Counted from the stretch's first letter, positions 42,131 through 53,030 are shown. The stretch is 64,000 bases of DNA from Lucinisca nassula (GCA_963580285.1 OY757010.1:220987234-221051233), one strand, 5' to 3'. A program made the numbers and translations. Notes: generated by a model from the sequence alone, not told the origin.

Positions 42131-42594
42131 TTACCGTTCTGGAGACATGCAAGAATGTACTAGGTCACACAGATGTGTTATCGTAATGTTGTTTTTAAGT
42201 TCCACACGAGAACATGTGGTGTGAGCCATTCTACAACTTTTACTGTAGTTACGGCTTGTCTGTGACTAGCGGCAACGTTCCTGCGTCGAGGATAAATTTT
42301 AACGGAAGACCTGTCACTCAGACGTAATGCACATCCGGGTATACTCAGGACTTGTCATTTTCATGGCAAATTATGCGTTATTTTCGTTCATTTTCACATC
42401 TTCAAATGTTTGGCTGGGGGTTCTAGGGAGTGTTAGGTAGGTAGTGGGGTTCGGATGTCGGCTCTTCTAACAATTTACCAGAATGTTTGAAATGTTTTCA
42501 ATGGACTCAATAAAGCAATCGAACGAACCATAGTAAACAAGTCATCGGTGTTCCAGCCTATAATATGACACTGTCCATGTATAAATCAGACATG

Positions 42595-42730
42595 TTCACA
42601 TTACGCAAACCCGCCTATACAACACATCGTAAAACTTATCGCCGAAAAAAACGAAATTTTTAAGATGACAACCTGCGATATTTTTCTTATTTCTGCTCAA
42701 AATATAGATTTTGGGTACTGGTTAGAACCG
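42595..42730. repeat. Fold-back element, half
   Basis: CGCAAACCCGCCTATACAAC to GGTACTGGTTAGAACCGCC. The second half is replaced by SINE sequence from 42,733, so the break falls in the core again. Confidence 0.75.
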
Positions 42731-42880
42731 CCGGGCTCCGGTTCGATTTCCGACAGCGGTAATAAAATTGCGGTTTCCGAACATGCTCCACTGGCATCAT
42801 TTGCAGGGATAATTGCCACCAAGTGCACCGTCCTTCCTTGCAGAATAGAAAACGAAAAATGCACCATGTTAACAAGTCTG
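42730..42880 (+). mobile_element. SINE, family C, 5'-truncated
   Basis: Starts in the B-box (GGTTCGATTTCCGACAGCGG) and runs through GAACATGCTCCACTGGCATC to AAGTGCACCGTCC. Inverse relative of 885-1067. Confidence 0.7.
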
Positions 42881-42994
42881 TGAAATGTAAACGTCACCCA
42901 TGTAAACCCTACTTTATGAAGAGAAAAGTGAGATTTATACATCATGTTAACATGTCCGTGTAAACTCTTGTAAATCCCACTTTATATGGACAAA

Positions 42995-43130
42995 ACGGGG
43001 GTTTGCAGGCGTGAATATGGTTTTTTTTTAATTTTGTGGTCAAAACAAAGGATGTAGGTAACCATTAGAACCTCAATGCGGCGGTTCTAATGAGCACCAA
43101 CAATCTATATTTGCCGTATAAAAAGAAAAT
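42995..43130. repeat. Fold-back element, uninterrupted mirror
   Basis: CATTAGAACCTCAATGCGGC then GGTTCTAATGAGCACCAAC. Right-arm counterpart of the SINE-split element at 270-640. Confidence 0.7.
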
Positions 43131-43229
43131 CATAACCTTTTGAAGATATAAAAATTGCACTTTTTCACATGGATGCCATCACGCTAACAAGTCCGTGAAA
43201 TAAACACTCCCTTACACCCTACTTTATTT

Positions 43230-43390
43230 AGAGAAAACTGGGGTTTACGGGGGTATACATTATTTTCCTTATTTCTGCTCCTAGAAATAGGTTGTGGGTA
43301 ATCATTAGAACCGCCTCAATGAGGCTGTTCTAACGAGTACCCACAACCTATGTTATGAGTATAAATAAGAATAATATCACAACTTTTCTT
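43230..43390. repeat. Fold-back element
   Basis: AATCATTAGAACCGCCTCAA facing TGAGGCTGTTCTAACGAGTA, with ATAGGTTGTGGGT/ACCCACAACCTAT outer arms. Mirror of 1-200. Confidence 0.8.
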
Positions 43391-43479
43391 CAGATAATTG
43401 ACCATTTTGGAGATGTAAAAAATGCACTATGACGCATGGGTGTGTTATCGTAATGTGTTGTGGCCCTAGTTTTGCTCAA

Positions 43480-43600
43480 CACTATGACGTATATTGTGGG
43501 TCTTCACAGAACCGTCTCGATGAAGCGGTTCAAACGAGCACACATAAACTATGTTTGCTGCAAAAATAAGGAATATATTACACATTATTTTTCATCAGAA
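43480..43600. repeat. Fold-back element
   Basis: CACAGAACCGTCTCGATGAA then GCGGTTCAAACGAGCACAC. Beyond the part of the right arm that can be compared in this window. Confidence 0.7.
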
Positions 43601-43714
43601 AAAAATGTCACGTTTTAAGATATGAAAAATGCAACATATCACACGAATGTTCTTGAATGTATTATCACATTACGGTAACAAAATGCATTCTTTTATATCT
43701 TCAAAACGATTGTC

Positions 43715-43850
43715 TAATGACAAATTGTAATATTATTCTCATTTATTCTCAAACATAGGATGTGGGTGCTCGTTAGAACCGCCTCTTTGAGGCGGTTCTA
43801 ATGAGCACCCACAAACTAGGTCTTTGAAGTAGAAATAAGAAAAATAATGC
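43715..43850. repeat. Fold-back element, near-perfect core
   Basis: GCTCGTTAGAACCGCCTCTT facing TGAGGCGGTTCTAATGAGCA, with outer arms GGATGTGGGT/ACCCACAAAC. Confidence 0.8.
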
Positions 43851-44004
43851 ATACTTCTCTAAAGCATAATTTCCCTGTATAAAGTGGGATTTATAAGGTG
43901 ATCAGTACATGGACTTGATAACGTGATGTTGAATAAATGCGTTATCCTATTTTATCAAGGGACTTTACCCACATATGACTAGCGTCCCGTTTGTGTAACA
44001 TTCG

Positions 44005-44075
44005 CAAAAAGTGTAGATCCAGATCGGAGGTCACAGAGTGATGCGTCCGATGTAGACCTACACTGTTTGCTTAAC
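44005..44075. repeat. GATCAGA-type hairpin element
   Basis: AGTGTAGATCCAGATCGGAG faces TCCGATGTAGACCTACACTG then TTTGC. Confidence 0.65.
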
Positions 44076-44157
44076 GTACATGTACTTACATTTTTGTAAA
44101 ATTTATAACATACACAACTATTTTTGTTTCAAAACTTGTCTTCTGCTGCATGTTTAG

Positions 44158-44434
44158 TTACCATCGGGACTTGAAGAAATATATGGGCTGCATGATGCTT
44201 CCACGCAGAGTTGAAACCGACCGCACACAAGTACTGGTAAACCACTAAGAGGATCTAAGCATGTCCAGGCAACGCTGTGTTTATAAAACCTATTGGTTAC
44301 ATTGGGCGACAGGGCTTGGAATGTCATTTCATCTCAATGTCGGGTAAAAGTCCCACAAAATTGGAAGCAAAGTCTCCAAAATGGCCTATACAGTGTTGAC
44401 GGGGACGTTAAACTTCAAATCAAACAGACAAAAC
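44158..44434 (+). mobile_element. SINE, family M
   Basis: GTTACCATCGGGACTTGAAG through AGTACTGGTAAACCAC to GACGGGGACGTTAAACTTCA and AATCAAACAGACA. Confidence 0.8.
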
Positions 44435-44691
44435 AGCTCTTAAAATATAATGGAATAGGAATGGAAAAGAATAGAACATAATGTTGTAGAATAGTGAATA
44501 GAATGGAGTTGAATAATTTATTCAACCAATCACGGGCTATTTCTGGCAACAACAAAACTCAATGAACATACAATACATTTGCGTTGAGTTAACTAAACGG
44601 GATAAGAGGACCATGAAATGAGATGAGGAATGACTGAGGAATGACTACATCAACCCATTTAGTACCAGAAACCCCCAAAACGGGTACCCTG

Positions 44692-44759
44692 GCAAACAGT
44701 GCAGGCCCAGATCAGACGCCGCAGAACGCGGCGTCTGATCAGGGCCTACACTATTTGTA
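44692..44759. repeat. GATCAGACGCCGC hairpin element
   Basis: Nearly identical to 41,310-41,377, and it shares the preceding ACGGGTACCCTGGCAAACAG, so the repeat unit extends beyond the hairpin. A third, half copy is at 53,035-53,080. Confidence 0.85.
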
Positions 44760-45045
44760 AAAAGTTCAGCCATTTTCCAAATCAGTTTTGAAGAAAACAC
44801 AACCTGACACACCTAAATTTGAAATGGACTACTGATTTATATAAGGCGGAAGATTCCATTTGGTACAAAAAGGTTTAAATTTAAGCACCAAATAGAGAAT
44901 AGAATTGTTAGTAAACGTGTCATGTCGTGATATGTTGGCAAGCGGTATCTTAAATCATAAACGCAGGCTAATATGATTAATATGATTCGATTCTTGAAAA
45001 ATGAATCCGGCTCCAAATATTAAATGTTCCTTCTTCATTATACAA

Positions 45046-45253
45046 TACGAAAACACGCCTATATAAATACATTGTAAATTTTACCGCCGAAAAAAAAGCA
45101 AATTTTAAGACGAAAAATTGTGATATTTTTCATATTTCTGCTCAAAACATAGCAGAAATAAGAAAAAATAATGTATACCCTAGTAAACCCCAGTTTGACA
45201 ATATAAAAGTGGGGTTCAAGGGGGTCAGAATTGTATGGGCGTGTTTTCGTGAT
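45046..45253. repeat. Fold-back element lacking its palindromic core
   Basis: Both ends are present (TACGAAAACACGCCTATATA and GGCGTGTTTTCGTGATG), but CTGCTCAAAACATAG is joined straight to CAGAAATAAG. The whole central hairpin, about 75 bp, is gone. Confidence 0.85.
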
Positions 45254-45599
45254 GTAGGATGGAAACAGTTTTTGATGGATATTTCTACTGCCAAGTATCA
45301 AGAAAAGAATGACATGAAATGTACATGTAAATATAAATAATATGTAGATAGTTTGAAAATCATCTTGAATATTGGTACCGAACGATTGTAACAATACTGA
45401 ATGTCCGTGTCATCACGTTTCCGTTCAATCCAACTAAGGGTTTGAGATGAGATGTCTTCAGAAATTGAAAGATGGTTTTTTATTCTATACGTTCCATTAA
45501 GTTTCGGCATACCGGACTAATACGGACACGACTGCTATCTGTGCTGATAATCAAGCGAACTAACGCGTACAACACAGAAAATAAATGGTTATCTCCCCA

Positions 45600-45840
45600 A
45601 GGCCTCATGGTTACCTATCAGAATCAGAATCAGAATCAGAATTGTTACTGGTGACACGTCAAATAACATTCATGCACCACGACCTGTGATATGGGAAGTT
45701 AGTCCCTAGCTCTAACCAAAGATGTAAACTTAGCTACACAACCCTCAGCACCTTCAGCCGTCGAAATAATAGAATCGGGAAGAGCATTCCAATCTCTAAT
45801 GGTTCGGGGGAAGAACGATTCTTAATATGAAATAAAGGCA
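45600..45840 (-). pseudogene. LINE ORF2 C-terminal fragment with (TCTGAT)n tail
   Basis: The minus strand encodes RTIRDWNALPDSIIS and KFTSLVRARD then stop. This pattern closes many CR1/Jockey-group LINE polyproteins. The 3' tail is a TCTGAT microsatellite (45,620-45,642 in complement). It is probably the same kind of element as 48,830-50,020. Confidence 0.7.
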
Positions 45841-45869
45841 CTGCCTTTTGAGCAAACACACTCAGATAT

Positions 45870-46260
45870 AGAGGAGCGTGATAGCTCAGTGGTTAGTGCA
45901 CTTGCCTCTGATGCTAGAGGCACCCGGTTCGATCCCCGGAGGCGGTGATTATTTCGGTCAGAATCAGAATTGTTACTGGTGACACGTCAAATGACATTCA
46001 TACACCAGGTTCGGTGTCCGAACACACTCCATTGGCATCGTTTGCAGGGATGCATTCTAAGAAGTGCACCATCCTTCGGATCGGGACGTTAACTGGAGGC
46101 CCCCTGTGCAGGGCGAGTCATCTCCTGTGCAGGTTGAAGACCCCTACCATAATTATATGGTCACTGTGTAGGCTTTCAACCCTGCAACCTGGAGTGTATG
46201 TAATGTATACCGGCTAGTAATGGTCAAATGTGACCGATCGCAGTATAAGTAGAAAGAAAG
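45870..46260 (+). mobile_element. tRNA-derived SINE, family C, with (GAAA)n tail
   Basis: GTGATAGCTCAGTGGTTAGT, B-box CGGTTCGATCCCCGG, body GAACACACTCCATTGGCATC and AGTGCACCATCCTTCGGATC. The tail is GTAGAAAGAAAGAAAGAAAG. A piece of the neighbouring LINE 3' end (CAGAATTGTTACTGGTGACA) lies inside it near 45,966. Confidence 0.75.
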
Positions 46261-46324
46261 AAAGAAAGAAATTATACCCCGTAAGTAGCAAATGGTGGTG
46301 TAGGACATCAAAAACACTGATAGT

Positions 46325-46520
46325 GCTAGTATTGTAGCTAAGTGGTAAGTGCACTTGCCTCTATTGCGAGAGGCCCCCGGTTCGACCCCCCCCCCACCCC
46401 AACACACCCCACCCCACCCCCCCCACCCCCAACAACAGCGACATTAAAGGTTTGGTATTTGAACATGTTCCATTGGCATCATTTGTAGGGGTAAATGTCA
46501 CAAAGTGCACGATTTCCCCA
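46325..46520 (+). mobile_element. SINE, family C, with C-tract expansion
   Basis: GTAGCTAAGTGGTAAGTGCA and CCGGTTCGACC, then a C/A-rich tract (46,386-46,433), then GAACATGTTCCATTGGCATC and AAAGTGCACGATT. Confidence 0.7.
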
Positions 46521-46521
46521 G

Positions 46522-46870
46522 CTGTATCCAATGTTCCTCAAGGTGGCTTGCTCAGAAATTTGTTGTTCTGCCCATACATAAATGACCTATCACAGAAAGT
46601 CAGCCCCATTTTGGTGTATCTGAAAAAATGCAAAAAGCAGCCTGGTGTTTCTTTGGAAGGAAGATAATCAGCTGGTCTGAAGATGTTAAAACATGATGGC
46701 AGAGACCATGATTAGACTTATCCTGGATTATCCCACGTCACTTTTGGACCCACATATTGTATCAAGAAGGTGGAACGGCAAGCAACACGGTTTGTCAGAG
46801 GTGACTACCAAACAATCAGCAGGACCTCCCGAGTGATGCAACACCTTGGCCGGCAAACTTACCAGCATTG
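46522..46870 (+). pseudogene. LINE reverse transcriptase fragment
   Basis: Encodes VPQGGLLRNLLFCPYINDL (RT motif VPQGS...LLF..YINDL). After a frame change it encodes ERQATRFVRGDYQTISR and RVMQHLG, matching the RT thumb of CR1/Jockey-group LINEs. Most of the palm between them is missing. Confidence 0.7.
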
Positions 46871-47149
46871 ACATCAAGCTATCTCTGGGCCAAGTGGATA
46901 TTCATGGTTGCAGTTGCAGTTTCTCCGACCCGCAAGCAGCGAACAGTTGGGGATACCCCCTGTGGTATATGGTACGACATCTTCTGTCAGCCCCTCCCAC
47001 CTTCATCGCCACGGGAATCAGCCTGAATGACCAACTTCCAGTGAGTATTGTCACATCAGGGATCCTTGAGGGCTTCAGGAGGGATCGTGCAAGTCTTCCC
47101 TAAACTACGTAAAACTGTTTTTCAAAGTTTTAATTTGTTCTGTTGTGAC
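46871..47149. other. Unassigned stretch after the LINE fragment
   Basis: Short open frames only. Includes GATATTCATGGTTGCAGTTG and GTATATGGTACGACATC. Nothing recognised. Confidence 0.4.
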
Positions 47150-47455
47150 ACAAAGGTGACGTGTATCTTGCATCACTGGGGAGTTCAAATGATATTGACT
47201 CAGAGGCAAGGGCTGTTGTCCTTACCGCAGGTAGGGGTAGAGGCGCGCGCGTGTGTGTGGGTGTGTGTGTGTGTGTGTGGGGGGGGGGGGTGTTATATCT
47301 TCTGTTTCTGCACTTTTATCTATTTACCCCCTTTCTCCCCTGTCCAGCCTCTCTTATCCATTTCTACCTCTTCTATCTATTTGTGTCCCTTTCTCTGGGA
47401 GATGACACACAATGAAGCACCAGGGTTTACGCGTCGTTAAACCCAAAACAATTTT
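47150..47455 (+). mobile_element. SINE with LINE-like tail, family K, full length
   Basis: AAGGTGACGTGTATCTTGCA start, GT/G tract at 47,250-47,290, pyrimidine body, then GAGATGACACACAATGAAGC and GGGTTTACGCGTCGTTAAAC tail. The CGCGTCGTTAAAC tail is shared with the LINE 3' ends at 57.24 and 59.69 kb. Confidence 0.65.
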
Positions 47456-47860
47456 TTGAGATTCACCTCCGCCTTGCACATAGTCTTAGTATGACAATGC
47501 TCCAGTGTTGGTCCTGGGTGCACTTCATGGGCAGAATTAAAATTAGATAGAGTGACTCACAGTTAGTTTACAGCATGGACACTTTAAAGTATCCTGAAGC
47601 ATTAGCGAATTGCTATGGGATTTGGGGGCCCATCATCACTTTGTAAATCTTAGGAAGGAAGAAATCCAGCAGGTAGCCAGATAGCTCATTATGTCTCTTA
47701 ATATTCCAAGGGTTTTATTTTATTACTCCAGAGTAATAGTTTGTGAAAAAAATTTAATTTCTTGGCCAGACGAGAAGCGGTTTCCACCCTACCGAGAAGC
47801 TCCGGTAAATGCTTCGGTGCTCCGGTAACTCGTTGGTCCAAACGCGGTGCTGGGTTTTTC

Positions 47861-48319
47861 TAGATTGGTTCCCCTTCGTTATTACCTCCCCTTCGGTACG
47901 CACATAACGATAGGTAGCGAGTAAATTGATTTGAGGTAGAGAATCCTACTCTTCCCACTGCGCATGCCTACAAGAGCGCGTCTGTTAATTTAAAATACTG
48001 CAGAAGTGGGCCAGCTGGCTGAGTATTACTCATTGTAAACTGTATCTGCGAGTGTTTAAAAGATACATATTTCAAGATAATGATAAGAATGTCACTAGTC
48101 TATGTAAAATAAATTATTGTAAATTATTTCAGTATACTAAGTATCGATCTTTTTGTTTCATTAGGTATGACTGACTCAGCAATTAACCTTGTTGAACTCG
48201 GGTATTTCCAATACCGCGTCATTGCATATGCTATTAATAGACGTAATGGCTTCTGCTAGCTACCAATCGTTATGTTGTAGCCACCTAGCGGAGACATTTA
48301 CGACAAGGGAACCAATCTA
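47861..48319. mobile_element. Mutator-like MITE with 9-bp duplication
   Basis: 459 bp flanked by an exact 9-bp duplication GGGTTTTTC (47,852-47,860; 48,320-48,328). The terminal inverted repeat is TAGATTGGTTCCC, extending imperfectly for about 60 bp to CATAACGAT/GGTAGC. A 9-bp duplication is the mark of MULEs. No coding capacity. Confidence 0.85.
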
Positions 48320-48557
48320 GGGTTTTTCCGGCTAAACTTTTCGGCTCAGTGCGGTACGTTTCAGTTCATTTAAACCCGTGACGAAGTTTCGAAACTTCCC
48401 CGCGATCAAACTTCAGCGTTGATGGAACAGTCTTCGAAAAGAGCTTTTTAAAATTATTTCGACGCTTTTTTGTGTTTCTGTTGTAATGGGACTTGACTCC
48501 CGTTTTTTTAGAAGCAATTTTGTGGATGTGAATACAATTCTCATGAACTCTGTAAAG

Positions 48558-48637
48558 ATGGCGGATTATCGCGAGAAACTGAACGAGATTCCAGGCGAGA
48601 TTTGGGTGCCTAAGTATATTGTTCCAGCCTCTCTACA
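48558..48637 (+). CDS. Possible first coding exon of an unknown gene
   Basis: AAGATGGCGGATTATCGCGA is a strong start context. The frame reads MADYREKLNEIPGEIWVPKY and six more residues up to a GTAAAG donor at 48,638. The region just upstream (48,330-48,540) is free of recognised repeats. No second exon is visible, so this may be chance. Confidence 0.25.
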
Positions 48638-48829
48638 GTAAAGCAAACACTTCGTGTGTTTGCTATTAAATATCCGTTCTTGTAGTAAGGGTCTGAAACG
48701 TCATTGAATGGTGCTTTCTACAGTGCATAGCCGGGGGAACAAGGTCATCTGTTGGATGCTGGCAGCACCCTTTAGACCTTTGTATAAGAGTATGAGCCTA
48801 CTGTCTCTTCTCCTTTTCTTGAGAGACTC

Positions 48830-50020
48830 CTATCTTAATTTTCCTAGAATTCCAGTCATGCTCCCAGTTTCAAAGCAGTAATTTCCAGTTACAAATCTAG
48901 CAGCTCTATTCTGAACTTTTTCAATTTCTTCATTAAGGACCACTCCGCTTGGGTCCCAGGTGCAACTACCATATACCAAGATTGGGCGAACAAGTCCCCT
49001 GTATGCTGTCTCTTTCACATCCTGAGGACACTGATGAAGATTTCGCCTCAGGAATCCAAGTGTTCTATTCGCCTTTGTACACATATTGCTAATGTGTGTA
49101 TTCCATCTCAAATCGTGAGTGATTGTCACGCCAAGGTATTTAATGGAATTCACATTTTCGAGGACCGTTCCTTCTAAAGTGTAAGAAGCCTCACCTTTAT
49201 TAGATCTCTTCCTTGTTATCTGCATAATATTGCATTTAACTGGCTGAAATCTCATGCCCCATTTTCGGGCCCAACATCTTAATCTATCTATGTCAGCCTG
49301 AAGTTTCAGTGAGTCATCTGTATCTCTAATTCCCCGGTAACAAACACAGTCATCTTCGAAAAGTCTTATTTCTGAGTCAATGTCAGTGGAATTATCATTG
49401 ATTTACAGGGAGAACAATAGAGTACCAAGAACAGTCCCTTGTGGGACTCCAGACAAAACTGGCGCCCATACTGAAGATTCACCATTAACAACAACACGCT
49501 GTTTTCTGTAGCAAAGGAAGGAATCTATCTATTTAAGAGTCTTCCCTCCAATTCCATAACCAAATAATTTGGATTTAAGTAGTTCATGAGGAGGGGTGTC
49601 AAAAGCCTTCTCGAAGTCCAGAATAAATGTGTCCACCTGCCCCCCTTTGTCCAGGATTTTTGCCCATTCATTAATAACCGTGCTCAACTGAGTTTCGCAA
49701 CTATGCCTTTTCCTAAATGCATGTTGTTTGTCTGACAAAAGTTTTGTTCATCCAAGTGGGCCATGATGTTTGAGCAGACTATGTGTTCAAGCAATTTACA
49801 TAGAACACAGGTCAGTGACACCGGGCAATAATTACGAGCAAGAGCCCTGTCCCCTTTTTTGAAAAGTGGACAGATGTTCGCTAGGAGCCATTCTGTGGGA
49901 ATTTCACACGAATCGAGAGATTGTTGGAAAAGATTAGCAAAAACTGGACCTAACTCGTCACCTAGGTGACATCCGAACGATTTTGAGGCATCAGTATGAA
50001 GTCTAAGGACCGCTTTATAT
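48830..50020 (-). pseudogene. CR1/Jockey-group LINE RT, decayed
   Basis: In minus-strand order: GDELGPVFANLFQQSLDS and EWLLANICPLFKKGDRA (about 49,980-49,840); CKLLEHIVCSNIMAHLDE; SDKQHAFRKRHSCETQL; FILDFEKAFDTPPHELL (palm motif A); LSGVPQGTVLGTLLFSL followed by a stop; EDDCV where F-ADD is usual; then the thumb FLRRNLHQCPQDVKETAYRG and ARFVTGNYCFETGSMTGILG. There is at least one frameshift near 49,740 and a stop near 49,401. Endonuclease and 5' end are absent. Confidence 0.85.
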
Positions 50021-50083
50021 GTATTTTATAGGTCACTGTTCTAATTCATAAAAGTAGAGATAGTGTTATAATGTAACTTCGCC

Positions 50084-50226
50084 CCCCCCCCCCCCCGCTT
50101 CGGGCCTTGAAGAAATAGATAGACTGCATGATGCTTCCACGCAGAGCTGAATCCGACCGTCACACGAGTACGGGTAAACCGCTTAGAGGATCTAAGCCTG
50201 CCCACGAAAAGCGGTGCGAGTCGACC

Positions 50227-50257
<31 letters not shown>
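50084..50257 (+). mobile_element. SINE, family M, 5' half with poly(A)
   Basis: C-tract, then CTTCGGGCCTTGAAGAAATA through GATCTAAGCCTGCCC to GCGGTGCGAGTCGACC, followed directly by A28. It lacks the usual LINE-like tail, so it may have been copied from a prematurely polyadenylated transcript. Confidence 0.7.
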
Positions 50258-51380
50258 CTGAATAAAGAATAATTTACATAATGATATATTAATTACAAAT
50301 TGTCAAATGTATCAATTAGTACAGCGAAGGCGTAACATAGCCTTTGTTATTGTTTACCGTAGTGACAACCGCTGCCCGCTGATTGCCAAGGTAAACTGGA
50401 AATAGAAAAAGAGGGTAGTGTATTTCATTATCAAAAATGACCAAATTGTTTTTATTTTTATGTCACAAAATTTACATGGATGTGATCACAATAAATTTGC
50501 AATTTTACTCCCGCTGGCACAGAAAATAAAAAACAATTTACAAAAACGTTATGAAAATAAATCCATCAGTTTTTGTCGCTGTATTCAGTAGTTTTACTAT
50601 AGATTCTATACATTTAGAGGGTGCTTCCAAATATATGTAAAACGGACTAAAAAGTTGTTCATAAAATTGCATTAAAAATATATGTGAATATTCGAAAAAG
50701 AATGTAAAATCACGAGCCGCTTGCACAGAAAAGATATTACTAAAAGTTTTTATTTTATGGGGTAATAATAATCAAGTTCCTATATAAATCTATGTATTAA
50801 CTTTAACCAACAGCAGTTACCTGGATGTCCGTTTAAGTTCGACATGGTTGAATTTCGGAAGAAGGAGAAGTAAAATAGAAAAGAAAAAAAATACAGTGTA
50901 AAATTTGATGTCATCACAGAAACGACAACCTTGGCACTGAGCAAAGCTGTTTAACGTTAAAGTTTCGTATTGGACTCTTCGATTTTCTAACTAGGAAAAA
51001 ACAAAGCAAAAATGAAATTTTCGATATTAATGTGGCTATTTTCTGAAGCTAAATATCAGTGTCATGGATCTATTTGCGCATCGTGAAAAATACAGCTGTG
51101 TTTCGTTCTTGTACTTTCACTTTCGATTTAGTTATATTCTGTATACATCACACCCGCCACTACGCAAAAAAAAAAAAAAAGAAATCTATATATATATTTG
51201 ACGTCATTATTCCTCATCAGACGTATTCGTTTACAAAAATACAATGTAAAATATGATGCCATAACAGAAAATTCCTTAATTAGCCTGGGCATGGCAAAAT
51301 CAACAGTACAACAAAAGAGTACGCATCTGAAGCAAATAATCAGACCAGTTTGACCATATGCCTAAATCAGGAGGACGCGT
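50258..51380. other. AT-rich stretch without recognised features
   Basis: Many T/A runs and no ORF over about 65 codons. No known repeat recognised apart from A14 at 51,167 and a TATATATATA tract at 51,188. It ends at a degraded SINE. Confidence 0.5.
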
Positions 51381-51389
51381 GTTCAATAA

Positions 51390-51615
51390 CTGTCAAGATG
51401 GGCACTATTCTTTCGTGGATATTGGTAATGAAATCTTTTAAATGGTCATTTTCTCCTTTCCGCTGATTCAAGAAGGACACTTGTCAGTTTCTGGCGGTAG
51501 AATTTGCACTGTACTAGTTAACCGCTTACGCATCACCTGTCGAGGGAAAATGTGGATAGGTAAGCCAACAAGCTCGATATGGCATAAATAGTGTTGACTG
51601 GGCAGTGAAAACGTG
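51390..51615 (+). mobile_element. tRNA-derived SINE, family T, degraded
   Basis: CAGGAGGACGCGTGTTCAAT, TTTCCGCTGATTCAAGAAGG, GTTAACCGCTTACGCATCAC and AAATAGTGTTGACTGGGC, in the order of the copy at 53,858-54,168. Confidence 0.65.
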
Positions 51616-52084
51616 CACCAGCTCGTGTTAGGGTAGTTGCTCTTACACGTGTGCATAATAAACGTACCCCGGCCCATGTTAGGTCTGGGTCTAAATGGTT
51701 TACACAGGACGAGAAATCAGGTGTGTCACGCCAAGCAAAAGGTATGTTCGAGCCCATACGACCAGCTATACTGTTCCGAGCCTGCGCGTACGCGCAGCCT
51801 GAACACAGCCTTCGCTTTGTCACTAATGTTATGCATTTGGACATAACGAAAAGAAAATGCGAAAGCCTCCGTTGTAATTCACGTACGTTAACGACATAAA
51901 TGACTATGGTCATAACTTTTGAACCTTTTTGAGATAAAGCCTTCAGATTTGGCATGCAGGTTCCATGTAAAAAGGGTCTTCTACTCATACATAAAAGGCA
52001 TTGACCTTCACTTGTAACCTAGTTTTAAGAGAAAAAGACAGGTTCGTGTTTCACAAAGAGATTATGGGTCCTTGTTATGAAAAA

Positions 52085-52260
52085 CAGATTGTTTCCCCAA
52101 ACAACTGACACTAGTTAGAACCGCGTCATAACGGCGCTTCTAAACTGGAGTCGCAATTTATATTTTGAGCCTCGTTTTTTCCCCTCGTGCTTTTTTTTTT
52201 TTTTTTTTCAAACCATAGACTATGTATAATTATTAGAATCGTCTCGATAGCCGCTTTTTT
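52085..52260. repeat. Degenerate fold-back cores
   Basis: GTTAGAACCGCGTCATAACG then GCGCTTCTAAACTGG at 52,114-52,148, and a second trace, TTATTAGAATCGTCTCGATA, at 52,229. Between them lies a T-rich run. Confidence 0.5.
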
Positions 52261-53030
52261 GTTTCTGTATGCTTAAATTGTAAATAATACTATTTCATTA
52301 TATCGAGCCGATCGTTAATCAGGTGAGCAAAAACCGGAGTAGCCAGAGAGTAGCCGTTCCTCAGCGGTTCAAGCGAATAAACAAAATTTCTGTTTATTAG
52401 GCCAAAATGCGACAATCTACTATGTGAGCAAAAGTGAGGGTCTTTCCTTCCGTGGATTTAAACGTTGTAAGTATGGAGGTTTGATGTGTTATTTGGGATT
52501 TTTCAACTGTCACGTACACATACTGAAATCACGGGATATTCTTTAACTTTACGGAGAAACGCATTCGAGCTGCGCCAAGTAAAAAGGGTTCTGTGAGCAA
52601 TTGTACCTGGCGAAGACTCAAGTCCATACGCACAATCTCATCAGTCATCGCTTAGCAATAAACGGGTCCCTGGTGTTCTAGATTTTCTCTTTGTGTTGAC
52701 GGGAAAGCAAAACACACTGGAATCTTCGCAGAGTGCTCATGCTAAAATGTGTCTCATTTTGTATGTCACGGCTCAGTCATTTAATCTCTTTTACGCCGTG
52801 AATTACACTTATCGCTATTATACCGTGTTTATCACAACATGTGTGATTATTCAGCTTTCTTTTTTTAAAAAAAAAAAAAAAAAACATTAGAGATTTAAAT
52901 ATATGCAAAGCAAACAGTGTAAAACCAGAACCAGCTCAGATAACGCAGTGCAATGCTTATGTACCATAATGCTTTCGGACAAATCCTATCTAAATTTAAC
53001 CCATTTGGCACCAGAAACCCCAAAACGGGT
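52261..53030. other. Unassigned non-coding stretch
   Basis: No ORF over 65 codons. A19 tract at 52,866-52,884. Flanked on the right by half of a GATCAGACGCCGC hairpin element (53,035-53,080). Confidence 0.45.

Larger units (their letters stand above)
26382..43390 (-). repeat. Right arm of giant inverted repeat
   Basis: This is the inverted partner of positions 1-24,335. It is shorter because it lacks the 8.4-kb block, the Tc1 element and a SINE. It carries its own 4.26-kb insertion at 31,245-35,502. The inner edge lies inside a 160-bp array unit (24,334 pairs with about 26,382), where it abuts a truncated SINE fragment. The outer edge cannot be fixed because the left arm runs out of the window. 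Confidence 0.93.

Noticed and set aside
51533..51988. 151-codon open frame on the minus strand
   Set aside because: Its 3' part runs through a degraded SINE, composition is not protein-like, and there are no recognisable motifs or splice context.
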